DNA from: Martinezella dioscoreae
GTDB taxonomy: Bacteria > Pseudomonadota > Alphaproteobacteria > Rhizobiales > Rhizobiaceae
DNA: 64,000 nt
Assembly: GCF_009176305.1 (NCBI RefSeq)
Contig: NZ_BLAJ01000003.1
Location: 310,001-374,000, forward strand
Direction of reading: 5' to 3'
Shown piece after piece: positions 34,189 to 43,300 of the stretch (its first letter is position 1; the number at the start of each line of letters is the position of its first letter). Under the pieces are notes generated by a model. That model saw nothing but the letters and a program-made list of their open reading frames with translations, made no database searches and was not told where the DNA came from. Made by a program: the position numbers and the translations under genes.

Positions 34189-34635
34189 ATGTCAAACGCA
34201 GTCCAAATCCCCTTTGAAACCACGCTGTTAGTCCGCGATACCTGCCTGTGCCTGCATGTTCAACGCGCGGCGCGCGCGCTGGCCCGCCGTTTTGACGAGG
34301 CACTGCGGCCATTCGGACTCACCAACGGCCAGTTCTCCCTGATGATGTCTCTGAACAGGCCGGCGCCGGCATCCATGGGATCGGTCACGGCACTCCTGGC
34401 AATAGACCAAACGACGCTGACGGCGGCCCTAAAGCCACTGGAACGGCGGGGATGGGTGAGCATCGTGCCCAATCCAAAAGACCGCCGCGCCCGCCTGCTC
34501 AGCCTCACGCCATCGGGAAAGGCGGCGCTCGCCGCCGCCGTGCCGATCTGGAAGACGACACATGCCGCCCTCGAAGAGCGGCTGCCCGACGGCAATGGCG
34601 ACCGCCTGCGTAGCGATCTCGCTATTCTGCTCTGA
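34189..34635 (+). CDS. MarR-family transcriptional regulator
   Basis: 148 residues. Winged helix with LRPFGLTNGQFSLMMSLNRP, ALLAIDQTTLTAALKPLERRGWVSIVPNPKDRRARLLSLTPSGKAAL (recognition helix and beta-wing). An early Cys pair (RDTCLCLHV) makes redox sensing possible, as in OhrR-type MarR proteins. Likely controls itself and the divergent DUF899 gene. Confidence 0.9.
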   Translation: MSNAVQIPFETTLLVRDTCLCLHVQRAARALARRFDEALRPFGLTNGQFSLMMSLNRPAPASMGSVTALLAIDQTTLTAALKPLERRGWVSIVPNPKDRRARLLSLTPSGKAALAAAVPIWKTTHAALEERLPDGNGDRLRSDLAILL

Positions 34636-35392
34636 ATTGCGGTTCAGACAATCGCGGATCGCCCTCGAAATCCTGCCTTTCGAAGCCGATGCGGCGCCGT
34701 GGGAATTCGCACAGCGCCTGCACGCCGACGCGAGACAGCCGGATGCGCCAGGTCTGGCGTTCGACGGGTTCGCGGGCGGAGAAGGCCCTGGCCGTGAGCA
34801 GCGCGATGTTCATGCCTCCGCGGGGATCCCGGACGGAACGATAGAGGATCGCCTCGATACCGCCGGCTCGCGCCGCCTCGGCAAGCGATTGGCAGGCTTC
34901 GTAGTTGACCGGATCTGTCCACAATTGCCGATCGCGATCCAAGGGAGGCACTGTCAGATCGATCCCAGCCTTCGTTGCAATCGCAGCAGAAAAGGCTGTA
35001 TATTCTGCGGCATTGGCAGGCAACGGCGTGTCAGGGGAATCACGGAAGAAGAGCAGCCGATAGAAGCTCATTTCAGCCAGCGCCGTCTCCACCTGCTCCG
35101 AGGCGTAGAAAACGCCGAGCGTGCGGCCGGCGCGTCTGAAACGGGAACCGTGGGGATAGATCGCTCCGTAACGGAAGGGTGTGGCGAGCAGATAATCCAG
35201 CCCTGCGCATTCCGGCGGCAGCGCCGGCTTGGTTTCCTCGAGCACGCTTTCGAGAAGCGCTTGCTCCTCCAGCGTATCGACAAGCTTCAGCGTCGAGACC
35301 TGATGCTGCGATTCCACCAGCCGCCAATATTGGCCGGAGATGACCTTTGCCTCAGACGAGAGCGCGGCGGGCGTCCAGATAGGCAAGGACAT
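34622..35392 (-). CDS. RES-domain toxin
   Basis: 256 residues. RES domain: YWRLVESQHQVSTLKL, FRYGAIYPHGSRFRRAGR, GVFYASEQVETALAEMSFYRLLF and GIEAILYRSVRDPRGGMNIAL, with the conserved Arg-Tyr-Glu set. RES toxins degrade or ADP-ribosylate via NAD. Its start overlaps the upstream antitoxin gene by 41 bp. Convergent with the MarR gene by 14 bp. Confidence 0.89.
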   Translation of the reverse strand: MSLPIWTPAALSSEAKVISGQYWRLVESQHQVSTLKLVDTLEEQALLESVLEETKPALPPECAGLDYLLATPFRYGAIYPHGSRFRRAGRTLGVFYASEQVETALAEMSFYRLLFFRDSPDTPLPANAAEYTAFSAAIATKAGIDLTVPPLDRDRQLWTDPVNYEACQSLAEAARAGGIEAILYRSVRDPRGGMNIALLTARAFSAREPVERQTWRIRLSRVGVQALCEFPRRRIGFERQDFEGDPRLSEPQFRAE

Positions 35393-35735
35393 CGGTCAAA
35401 CCGGAAATCGAGATGATCTTGTCGATCGGCGCTGCGCCAAAGGCGATATTGCCGTTACGCAGCCATTGCCGCGCCACAGCCTCGTCGCCGCCGACGATGG
35501 CATCGAGCGAACGGAAGAGACGAACGAAAAGCACGGCAAGTTCGAAAGGCTTGCTATCGCGCTCCAGCAGATGATCCTGCCGCTTCATGCGCGATACCGT
35601 CGCCTCCGACACGCCGATGATGGCCGCAAGGATGCGGGCGTTCAATCCCAGCCTCTCGGCGGCATTGACGACGGCCTTGGTGATGACCAGCGCTTCACCG
35701 GGCATCGGCTGGCCTATTACCTGGGCTTTTATCAT
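35352..35735 (-). CDS. MbcA/ParS/Xre-type antitoxin (DUF2384)
   Basis: 127 residues. N-terminal Xre-like HTH (VVNAAERLGLNARILAAIIGVSEATVSRMKRQDHLL) and C-terminal DUF2384 toxin-binding domain (LAVLFVRLFRSLDAIVGGDEAVARQWLRNGNIAFGAAPIDKI, then GLTDVLAYLDA). ATG at 35735 after AAAGGAAG. Cognate of the RES toxin; overlaps it, toxin downstream. Confidence 0.9.
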   Translation of the reverse strand: MIKAQVIGQPMPGEALVITKAVVNAAERLGLNARILAAIIGVSEATVSRMKRQDHLLERDSKPFELAVLFVRLFRSLDAIVGGDEAVARQWLRNGNIAFGAAPIDKIISISGLTDVLAYLDARRALV

Positions 35736-35751
35736 GGCTACTTCCTTTCCT

Positions 35752-35786
35752 AAGAAAAGATATAGCATTTTTCTTGCAAAAGAAAA
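35752..35786 (-). promoter_or_regulatory. Antitoxin operator (three half-sites)
   Basis: AAGAAAA (35752-35758), TTTTCTT (35769-35775) and AAGAAAA (35780-35786): two overlapping inverted repeats just upstream of the antitoxin ATG. Position and symmetry indicate autorepression by the Xre-type antitoxin. Confidence 0.65.
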
Positions 35787-35867
35787 GGAGCGACAGATAA
35801 AACTGCCGCTCCTTTTCAATATATTCCCACATATCCGGTCCTCAATCGACCGGCGGCGCGTTTCCCG

Positions 35868-36290
35868 TCAGACAACAGCAACCGGCACTTCGGTCGAGGT
35901 GCGCATGGCATGGCTGTAGGGGCATACGATATGGGCGGCAGCGGCGAGCTTTTCAGCCTCGGCCTTGTCCATGCCGGGAATGTGGACAGCCAACGAAACT
36001 TCGATGCCGAAACCGGTGCCATCCGCGCGAGGACCAATCCCGACAGTCGCCGTGACCTTGGCGTCTTCCGGAATCTTGACCTTCTGCTGGCCGGCGACAA
36101 ATTTCAAAGCGCCCAGGAAGCAGGCGGAATAGCCGGCTGCAAAGAGCTGCTCCGGATTGGTGCCGGTAGCGCCATCGCCACCGAGCTCCTTCGGTACGGT
36201 CAGCGTGACGTCGAGGACGCCATTTTCGGAAACTGCATGGCCGGCGCGGCCACCGGTGGCGGAAGCTTTGGTCGTATAAAGAATAGGCAT
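35868..36290 (-). CDS. ohr: Organic hydroperoxide resistance protein
   Basis: 140 residues, Ohr/OsmC family. Catalytic cysteines in AAGYSACFLGAL and AHIVCPYSHAMR, and the Arg/Glu of GNGGxG-type loops (TNPEQLF). Reduces organic hydroperoxides using lipoylated partner proteins. Likely controlled by an OhrR; the regulator is not in the window. Start MPILYTTKASATGGR is canonical. Confidence 0.95.
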   Translation of the reverse strand: MPILYTTKASATGGRAGHAVSENGVLDVTLTVPKELGGDGATGTNPEQLFAAGYSACFLGALKFVAGQQKVKIPEDAKVTATVGIGPRADGTGFGIEVSLAVHIPGMDKAEAEKLAAAAHIVCPYSHAMRTSTEVPVAVV

Positions 36291-36326
36291 GTCATGTCTC
36301 CTTCGGTTGGATGGATTTTATATACA

Positions 36327-36343
36327 TCACGATTTAATCGCGC
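36327..36343 (-). promoter_or_regulatory. ohr promoter palindrome
   Basis: CGATTTAATCG (36330-36340) is a perfect 11-bp palindrome 40-50 bp upstream of ohr, in an AT-rich stretch. OhrR boxes are short AT-centred palindromes over the ohr promoter, so this is a candidate. The other 220 bp of the gap hold only the next terminator. Confidence 0.45.
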
Positions 36344-36522
36344 GCAACATATATTTCGCAATGGTTTTGAGAAAGTGAATTGCGATAAGGCCGTCAATAC
36401 GAGGATAGTGACGACTGCGATATGGCGGAGAGCCAATCAGCGCGACCAGCGCCGGCAGTCGAAAATCAATCTGACAATCGTTTGAGATCGGCTTCCGGGT
36501 ACTTCCGGTCAGGACCGCAAAC

Positions 36523-36550
36523 AAAAAGGGCGCCAGCGGCGCCCCTTTTT
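36523..36550 (-). terminator. Terminator of the first transpeptidase gene
   Basis: AAAAAGGGCGCC-AGC-GGCGCCCCTTTTT is nearly symmetric and A/T-flanked on both sides, so it could work in both directions; it lies 14 bp after the minus-strand gene stop. Confidence 0.85.
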
Positions 36551-36563
36551 CAATGATGCGGTA

Positions 36564-37295
36564 TCAGGCCGTGACCAGGATCGGCGCCCGCTCGGGAACG
36601 CGATCATAGAGATCGATGACATCCTGATTCAACAGACGGACGCAGCCGGAGGAAACGGCCTTGCCGATGGAGCGCCAGTCGGGGTTGCCGTGCAGGCGAT
36701 AAAGCGAATCCTGCTTATCCTCGAAGATATAGAGAGCACGTGCTCCCAGCGGGTTCTTCAGACCCGGGTCCATGCCACCATTGGCGATGGAATATTTCAC
36801 GAGTTCCGGCTGGCGGGCGACCATTTCATCCGGCGGATTCCAGCGCGGCCATTTCTTGCGCCACTGGATGACGCCCCGGCCCTGCCAGGCAAATCCTTCG
36901 CGGCCGACGCCGATGCCATAGCGCATCGCCGTTCCGCCCTGCTCGGTCACATAGAGCATGCGCTGGGTTGTATTGACGACCACGCTGCCGGGTGCCTCGC
37001 CTGTTGGGTCGATCACCCGTTGACGATAGAAGCGGGGATCGATCTGCTGGTAGGGAACCGCCGGAATGATGAAGCCGCCATCCTCGACGGAGGCATAGAT
37101 TACGGCCGGATCAGGCTGCTCGCCATCATAGCTGGAGAACCAGGTTCGGAACGGCCGCGGGGAGCCGGTATATTGAACCGGGCTGACGACGGGGCCGTTA
37201 TCGATGGTGGAGGCGCAGCTGGCAAGCGTCGAAACGGCGCCGAGACCCGCCAGAGCGAGGAAGTTACGTCGCGATAGGGATGAAGGAAGGCTCAT
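36564..37295 (-). CDS. L,D-transpeptidase, Tat lipoprotein
   Basis: 243 residues. N-terminal SRRNFLALAGLGAVSTLASC is both twin-arginine and lipobox. YkuD domain: YGIGVGREGFAWQGRG, and the catalytic HGNPDWRSIGKAVSSGCVRLLNQDVIDLY (His, Ser, Cys). Forms 3-3 crosslinks in peptidoglycan or attaches lipoproteins to it. A paralogue lies immediately upstream. Confidence 0.93.
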   Translation of the reverse strand: MSLPSSLSRRNFLALAGLGAVSTLASCASTIDNGPVVSPVQYTGSPRPFRTWFSSYDGEQPDPAVIYASVEDGGFIIPAVPYQQIDPRFYRQRVIDPTGEAPGSVVVNTTQRMLYVTEQGGTAMRYGIGVGREGFAWQGRGVIQWRKKWPRWNPPDEMVARQPELVKYSIANGGMDPGLKNPLGARALYIFEDKQDSLYRLHGNPDWRSIGKAVSSGCVRLLNQDVIDLYDRVPERAPILVTA

Positions 37296-37456
37296 GTCGA
37301 CAGCATAGTTCCTTTTGTGGAGGAAGCGAAAACCCGCAACAACAGGCTGATTCGGCTCCCCGAGAGGTTCGCAGAGACGGACGCAAAACTAAAGAGCGCA
37401 AACCACCCCGACTATCGCACTTATGCAACATCACGAAAATTTGTGGTAAAATACCG

Positions 37457-38260
37457 CTACAGAACGACGATTTCCGCCTTATCGGGCACCCGGCTGTAAA
37501 GATCTATCACGTCCTGGTTGAGCATGCGAACACAGCCGGAAGATGCAGCCTTGCCGATCGACTGCCAATCCGGGGTGCCGTGAACTCGATAAAGAGTATC
37601 CCGGCCATTCTGATAGATATAGAGCGCACGCGCGCCGAGCGGATTGGTCGGCCCCGGATTCATGCCGCCGCGCTCGGCCGATAGCGGCCTCATCTGCGGG
37701 TCGCGCGCGACCATTTCTGCGGGCGGGGTCCAGCGCGGCCATTTCTGCTTCCATTGGATCAGGCCCCTGCCGTGCCAGGCATATCCTGCCGCGCCGAGGC
37801 CGACGCCGTAGCGCATCGCCTTGCCGCCCGGTTCGATGAAATAGAGGAAGTGGTCGCGCGTATCGACAACGATGGTGCCGGGGCGTTCCCTGGTCTGGTA
37901 ATCCACCTCCTGGCGCAGGAAGCGCGGATCGATGCGCTTGTAGGGGATGGCCGGCAACGTGAAGTCGTCTTCGCTGCGCTGCGCATACATGGCCTGGTGC
38001 ACTGGATTGAAGGTCGGCAGGCCATAGGTCTGGTGGAATTGGGTGCGGAAGAGATCGCGCGATTGCGGCACGGGCTGCACCGGCAGGCGCCTTACCCTGT
38101 TCGGCTCGATCCCCTCCGGACGATAGAAGACGGGCGTCGTCTCCTGCACGAAGCGATCCGGATCGGTGGCGCCCGTATCGGGAATGATGCTGCAGGCGGA
38201 CAATGTCGTCAGTGCGGCAGCGGCAAACAGATGACGGGAAACGGGCAGCAGGTCGGCCAT
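37457..38260 (-). CDS. L,D-transpeptidase, lipoprotein
   Basis: About 267 residues starting MADLLPVSRHLFAAAALTTLSAC, a lipoprotein signal; the frame is open to 38401. YkuD domain with YGVGLGAAGYAWHGRGLIQWKQKWPRW and HGTPDWQSIGKAASSGCVRMLNQDVIDLY. Strongly similar to the first copy over the catalytic domain, indicating tandem duplication. It stops 161 bp before the next gene; the space between shows no gene. Confidence 0.92.
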   Translation of the reverse strand: MADLLPVSRHLFAAAALTTLSACSIIPDTGATDPDRFVQETTPVFYRPEGIEPNRVRRLPVQPVPQSRDLFRTQFHQTYGLPTFNPVHQAMYAQRSEDDFTLPAIPYKRIDPRFLRQEVDYQTRERPGTIVVDTRDHFLYFIEPGGKAMRYGVGLGAAGYAWHGRGLIQWKQKWPRWTPPAEMVARDPQMRPLSAERGGMNPGPTNPLGARALYIYQNGRDTLYRVHGTPDWQSIGKAASSGCVRMLNQDVIDLYSRVPDKAEIVVL

Positions 38261-38431
38261 TATCGGAAACCAGTTGGGACACATCGGATCGACCGCATAA
38301 TGACTGCCGCGGCTGGAGCGAGGCTGGCGTCGATCGCCAGACGGTTCCAACGAAGATATTACACCGATCGGCCAAACTCCTGTTTTCCCTTGCGACATCA
38401 TAGGCTAGACCAATGCAGTACGGAGGAGCGC

Positions 38432-39781
38432 ATGAATATCGACAGTCTCGACCCGGGCATCTTCGGCCAGACCGACCACAAGATTTGGCTGAAGCTGGTG
38501 GAACGGGCGCTGAAAGGCAAGAATTTCCAGGAAGCACTGGTCTCGCGAACCGATGACGGCATCGCGATAGAGCCGCTTTACCAGCGACGGCGCGACGGCA
38601 AGCCGCTATTTCGTCAGCGGGCCGAGTTGCCATGGACGGTGATGCAGCGCATGGACGATCCGGACACCGAGCGGGCAATAGTGCAGCTCGGCGACGATCT
38701 TGCCAATGGTGCAAGCGGTATCAGCCTCGTTTCCAGCAGTTCCGCTTCGGCCTTCGGCATCGGGATGGATGCTCAGTCGCCAATCTTTTCCGAAGTGCTG
38801 GCAGCAGCATCCGCCAAGACTACAACCCTGCGCCTCGATGGCTTTTCTTCCGGCGTTGCGAAAATGGCGGCAGCCTCGATTGTGGATGGTGGTGCCCAGA
38901 GATTGCACCTTGGACTCGACGCTTTCTTGACAGCCGTGCATTTCGCCAATTTTACCAGTGACATCAAATACTTCAAAGAGTTGAAGTCGGTTGGTTCGAT
39001 CGTCAATGCGGACGGCCGTGCCGTGCATAATGCCGGCGGGACCGAGGCGCAGGAACTGGCGGTGATGGCGGCAAGCCTCGTCGGCCATTTACGACTGCTT
39101 GAAGAGGCCGGACTGTCGCCGGAAGCAGCGCTTGCGGCAACCAGCCTCTGCCTTTCGGCCGATCAGAACCAGTTCGTCACAACCGCGAAGATGCGCGCCG
39201 CGCGGCTGATCTTCACCCGGATCGCCGAGGCCTGCGGCATTACCGACCCACGACCGGCACATCTCTTTGCTGAGACCAGCTATCGCATGCTGACCCGCCT
39301 CGATCCGGAGACGAACATCCTGCGCAACACGATCGCGGTCTTTTCAGCCGGCGTTGGCGGCGCCGACGAGATCGGTGTTCTGCCGCACAGCCTGACGCAC
39401 GGCATTCCTGATCCGCTGGCGCGGCGCCTAGCGCGCAACACGCAGACGATTCTGATCGCCGAAAGCCACCTCGATCATGTCGCCGATCCAGCTGCCGGGG
39501 CCGGCGGCATCGAGGCGCTGACCGACGCGCTTTGCGAACGGGCTTGGAAGATTTTCACCCGGATCGAAGGCGAGGGAGGATTGGCGAAGGTCATTTCCAG
39601 CGGCGAACTGGCGGCGATGATCGCAGAGGCGCGGGAGAGCCGTGCCGCGAGGCCGATCGTGGGGACGACGCTGTTTGCCATGAAGACCGAGCGGCCGGTG
39701 ACGGTTTTGGGGCCTTTGGGTCCGATTGTTGGCGGGATGGGGTTGGCGCCGATACGATTGGATGAGGGGACGGAGGCATGA
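38432..39781 (+). CDS. mutA: Methylmalonyl-CoA mutase small subunit
   Basis: 449 residues. Barrel domain resembling the mutase (QRMDDPDTERAIVQLGDDLANGASGISLV, then RLARNTQTILIAESHLDHVADPAAGAGGIEALTDALCE) but without a B12-binding C-domain, as in small subunits of heterodimeric mutases. ATG after GGAGGAG. With the large subunit gene 254 bp downstream. In rhizobia this enzyme is more often one polypeptide (bhbA), so a two-subunit form is notable. Confidence 0.86.
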   Translation: MNIDSLDPGIFGQTDHKIWLKLVERALKGKNFQEALVSRTDDGIAIEPLYQRRRDGKPLFRQRAELPWTVMQRMDDPDTERAIVQLGDDLANGASGISLVSSSSASAFGIGMDAQSPIFSEVLAAASAKTTTLRLDGFSSGVAKMAAASIVDGGAQRLHLGLDAFLTAVHFANFTSDIKYFKELKSVGSIVNADGRAVHNAGGTEAQELAVMAASLVGHLRLLEEAGLSPEAALAATSLCLSADQNQFVTTAKMRAARLIFTRIAEACGITDPRPAHLFAETSYRMLTRLDPETNILRNTIAVFSAGVGGADEIGVLPHSLTHGIPDPLARRLARNTQTILIAESHLDHVADPAAGAGGIEALTDALCERAWKIFTRIEGEGGLAKVISSGELAAMIAEARESRAARPIVGTTLFAMKTERPVTVLGPLGPIVGGMGLAPIRLDEGTEA

Positions 39782-40038
39782 GGATGGACATCGGGTTCGA
39801 GACAAGTGCAATACCCCCCTCTGTCGCTTTCGCGACATCTCCCCCACAAGGGGGGAGATTGGAAACTCGCGGAACCCTTCCACCTCGAACAAACCCCTCA
39901 TCTGCGGCAGCGAAAGTTGTCACGACCGACTGGGTTAAATTCTGGCTTGGGACGATCTCCCCCCTTGTGGGGGAGATGTCACGAAGTGACAGAGGGGGGG
40001 TTGCGCCCTCCCCATTCACGGAGGCATCGGCTCCATGA
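39778..40038 (+). other. Repeat-encoded bridging ORF
   Basis: 86 codons in one frame through the repeat. ATG (39778) overlaps the mutA stop as ATGA, and its TGA (40036-40038) overlaps the large-subunit ATG as ATGA. The encoded sequence is repeat-like (PPSVAFATSPPQGGRL) and matches nothing I know. It may keep ribosomes moving across the insert; coding as a protein is doubtful. Confidence 0.25.
39814..40000. repeat. Inverted palindromic repeat inside the mutase operon
   Basis: Arms 39814-39860 and 39954-40000 are inverted copies with few mismatches, each with CTCCCCCACAAGGGGGGAG and a TCGCTTTCGCGA-type hairpin. The centre holds ~93 bp of unique sequence. Typical of mobile rhizobial palindromic elements. 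The gap is 253 bp. Confidence 0.8.
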
Positions 40039-42167
40039 CCAATATCCCCGACTTCGCCACCATCCCCTGGGCCAAGCCGCAGGCAACGACGCCAACAATC
40101 GGCGCCCCAACCTGGGAAACTCCCGAAGGCATCAGCGTCAAGCGCAGCTATGGCGAAAGCGACCTCGCCCGCCTGAATTTTTTGGATACCTATCCCGGTG
40201 CTGCGCCGTTCGTGCGTGGCCCCTACCCCACAATGTATGTCCAGCAGCCCTGGACCATCCGCCAATATGCCGGCTTCTCCACTGCCGAGGAGTCCAATGC
40301 CTTCTATCGCCGCAATCTTGCCGCCGGCCAGAAGGGCCTCTCCGTCGCCTTCGATCTTGCCACTCACCGCGGCTATGACAGCGATCATCCGCGAGTGGCC
40401 GGCGATGTCGGCATGGCGGGGGTGGCGATCGATTCCATCCTCGATATGCGCCAGCTCTTCGACGGCATTCCGCTTGACGAGATGAGCGTATCGATGACCA
40501 TGAACGGCGCTGTGCTGCCGGTCATGGCGCTCTATATCGTCGCGGCGGAGGAACAGGGCGTTTCCGAGGATAAGCTGTCGGGCACGATCCAGAACGACAT
40601 TCTCAAGGAGTTCATGGTTCGCAACACCTACATTTATCCGCCGCAGCCCTCGATGCGCATCGTCTCGGACATTTTCAGCTATACCAGCCAGCGGATGCCG
40701 AAGTTCAACTCCATCTCGATCTCCGGCTACCACATGCAGGAGGCCGGCGCGACGGCGGATCTGGAGCTCGCCTACACGATCGCCGACGGCATCGAATATG
40801 CACGGGCAGGCGTGGCAGCCGGGCTCGATATAGACAGCTTCGCCCCTCGCCTCTCCTTCTTCTGGGCCGTCAGCATGAACTTTTTCATGGAGGTTGCCAA
40901 GATGCGCGCGGGACGGCTGATCTGGGCCGCGCTGATGCAGAAGAATTTCGCACCGAAAGACCAGAAATCCCTGGCACTCAGGACCCACAGCCAGACCTCC
41001 GGCTGGTCGCTGACGGCGCAGGATCCGATGAACAACATCATCCGCACCATGGTCGAGGCGATGGCGGCAACGCAGGGACATACCCAGTCGCTGCACACCA
41101 ATTCCTTCGACGAAGCGCTGGCGCTGCCGACCGACCATTCCGCCCGCATTGCGCGCAACACGCAAATCCTGCTGCAGAAGGAATCCGGCACGACAGGGAT
41201 CATCGACCCCTGGGGCGGCTCGGCCTATGTCGAACGGCTGACCTACGATCTTGCGGCCCGCGCCCTTGCCCATATCGAGGAAGTCGAGGCGCTCGGCGGC
41301 ATGGCGAAGGCGATCGAGAAAGGCATTCCGAAGCTTCGCATCGAGGAAGCCGCCGCACGCACGCAAGCGCGCATCGACAGCGGCCATCAGACACTCGTCG
41401 GCATCAACTTTTCCAGGCCAGAGAAGGATATCGAAGTCGACGTGTTGAAGGTGGACAATTCCGAAGTGCGGGCACGTCAGCTATCCAAGCTGCAGCAATT
41501 GAAGGGCACACGGGAGACGGCCGCCGTCGAGACTGCCCTCGACGCCCTGACGGATGCGGCGCGCACCGGCAGCGGCAATCTGCTCGACTTCGCCGTTAAG
41601 GCAGCAAGGGCAAGAGCGACCGTCGGCGAAATTTCGCTGGCGCTGGAAAAGGCATATGGCCGGCATGTGGCCGAGATCAGGACCATTTCCGGCGTCTATC
41701 GTCGGGAAGTCGGCGATGCCGATCCTGCTTTCAACAAGGCTGTGGTCAAGGTTGAAGCCTTCCGCAGAGCGCGCGGTGAAAAGCCCCGCATCCTCATCGC
41801 CAAAATGGGCCAGGACGGACACGATCGCGGCCAGAAGGTCATCGCCACGGCTTTTGCCGATCTGGGCTTCGATGTCGTCGTCGGCGCCATGTTCCAGACT
41901 CCGGAAGAAGTGGCCGATGTCGCCGTTCGCGAAGGCGTCGACATCCTCGGCGCATCGTCACTTGCCGCCGGCCATCTGACGCTGGTGCCGGAATTGAAGG
42001 CCGCGCTCGCGCGCCGCCATGCCGGCAATGTGCTGATCGCCGTCGGCGGCGTCATCCCGCCACAGGATTTCGCGGCGCTGGAAGCGGCCGGTGCGGACGC
42101 AATCTTCCCGCCCGGCACGGTGATTGCGGAAGCGGCAACGGCGCTGATCGAGAAGCTGATGGCGTAA
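40035..42167 (+). CDS. scpA: Methylmalonyl-CoA mutase large subunit
   Basis: 710 residues. Substrate barrel ([30 protein letters not shown], then [25 protein letters not shown] and [16 protein letters not shown]) and a C-terminal cobalamin domain with DGHDRG (Asp594, His596 ligating cobalt) and GASSLAAGH. Converts (R)-methylmalonyl-CoA to succinyl-CoA, the last step of propionate, Val, Ile and odd-chain catabolism. Preceded by the repeat-containing gap after mutA. Confidence 0.96.
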   Translation: MTNIPDFATIPWAKPQATTPTIGAPTWETPEGISVKRSYGESDLARLNFLDTYPGAAPFVRGPYPTMYVQQPWTIRQYAGFSTAEESNAFYRRNLAAGQKGLSVAFDLATHRGYDSDHPRVAGDVGMAGVAIDSILDMRQLFDGIPLDEMSVSMTMNGAVLPVMALYIVAAEEQGVSEDKLSGTIQNDILKEFMVRNTYIYPPQPSMRIVSDIFSYTSQRMPKFNSISISGYHMQEAGATADLELAYTIADGIEYARAGVAAGLDIDSFAPRLSFFWAVSMNFFMEVAKMRAGRLIWAALMQKNFAPKDQKSLALRTHSQTSGWSLTAQDPMNNIIRTMVEAMAATQGHTQSLHTNSFDEALALPTDHSARIARNTQILLQKESGTTGIIDPWGGSAYVERLTYDLAARALAHIEEVEALGGMAKAIEKGIPKLRIEEAAARTQARIDSGHQTLVGINFSRPEKDIEVDVLKVDNSEVRARQLSKLQQLKGTRETAAVETALDALTDAARTGSGNLLDFAVKAARARATVGEISLALEKAYGRHVAEIRTISGVYRREVGDADPAFNKAVVKVEAFRRARGEKPRILIAKMGQDGHDRGQKVIATAFADLGFDVVVGAMFQTPEEVADVAVREGVDILGASSLAAGHLTLVPELKAALARRHAGNVLIAVGGVIPPQDFAALEAAGADAIFPPGTVIAEAATALIEKLMA

Positions 42168-42224
42168 GCATCGACTCGCAGAGCGGTTCGGATTATCTCC
42201 CGTGCCGCTCTTGCGGGCGCTGGT

Positions 42225-43205
42225 TCAGACAGCCACGCTCTTGAAGAACTCGATACTTTGAGCGATTTCGCCCGGCAAAGCCGAATTGTGGCTGCCCGGC
42301 ACCGTCGCCATTTCGATCTTCACGCCGGCGGCCGTTGCCCGTTTGGAGAGCAGCGACAGGCGCGAGTCGAAATGTGCCTCTTCGGTTCCGTGGAACAGTT
42401 TTATCGGGCTTTTGAAGCTGTGCGCGTAGCAGAGCGGCGAGCGCATCTGGTATTCACGCGGGTTCCTGGTGTTGAAGCGGATGTCCTGCGGGTAACGGCT
42501 GAAGAAGGCGTAAGCGTCGGGGTTGCCGGATATCGGCGCGACCGCACGGAAGCGCTTCGTCGACATGGCGGCAAGCATAGCGAGGGTACCGCCGATGCTG
42601 TGGCCAGCCAGGAACATGCGATGCGGATCGACACCCGGCAGATGCCGCAGCCGGTTGGACGCGGCCAGCACATCGGCAACTTCGTCGTAAAAGCCGGAAA
42701 AATTGCCCTTCTGGCCGTTTTCGCCGCGCATGGAAGGGATCATGACGACGTAGCCGGCCTCGACATAGGGCTTCATCAGCTGCCAATGTCCCTGGCCGAT
42801 GGCGTTGCCGCCATGCAGGAACAATACGGCCGGCTTCGGTTTCTCCGAACGCGTGTAGCGGGAAACCCAGGCGACAAGCTCCAGCTCCTCGCCGACGCCG
42901 CTGCGATAGAAAAGCCGTTCGGCGGTCGATGGCGTCACCAGCGGTTCGTAGATATCGGGAGCAGGTCCCTTGCTCACGAGATCAGTGCGAAACAGATGGC
43001 GCTCCTTGGCATAGTCGCCCGAAAGCAGCGGCGGCGCATCCTCGGCCTTCTCGTCGCTCCGTGTGGCGACACTCTTGTTCTCGGCAGGCTTGTTTGCAGT
43101 CGTACTGTCATCGGCAGCTCTGACGATGTTGGGCGCAAAGAGCGTGAAGGCAATACCGGCTAGAAGGCTGCGGCGATTGGGACGAAATGCGTGGTCGTCG
43201 GACAT
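42225..43205 (-). CDS. Alpha/beta hydrolase (dienelactone-hydrolase type), exported
   Basis: 326 residues. Tat-like signal (NRRSLLAGIAFTLFAPNIVRAA). Nucleophile elbow GHSIGGTLAML; LFLHGGNAIGQGHWQLM forms the oxyanion region; acid/His in LFHGTEEAHFDSR and PGSHNSAL. A periplasmic hydrolase or esterase of unknown substrate, related to dienelactone hydrolase/prolyl-peptidase-like folds. Confidence 0.83.
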   Translation of the reverse strand: MSDDHAFRPNRRSLLAGIAFTLFAPNIVRAADDSTTANKPAENKSVATRSDEKAEDAPPLLSGDYAKERHLFRTDLVSKGPAPDIYEPLVTPSTAERLFYRSGVGEELELVAWVSRYTRSEKPKPAVLFLHGGNAIGQGHWQLMKPYVEAGYVVMIPSMRGENGQKGNFSGFYDEVADVLAASNRLRHLPGVDPHRMFLAGHSIGGTLAMLAAMSTKRFRAVAPISGNPDAYAFFSRYPQDIRFNTRNPREYQMRSPLCYAHSFKSPIKLFHGTEEAHFDSRLSLLSKRATAAGVKIEMATVPGSHNSALPGEIAQSIEFFKSVAV

Positions 43206-43300
43206 GGTCGTGGGCTCTGTCGAAATATCCCGGCGCAGATCAAATCTGCACGGGTTGGAAGGCTAGGCCAACTCACTTTGTGGTGAGGAATCGCCCTCGC

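Noticed and set aside
39591..41387. 598-codon minus-strand frame opposite the mutase genes
   Set aside because: High-GC antisense frame; the sense strand carries two full mutase genes with conserved motifs, and the translation has no recognisable domain.
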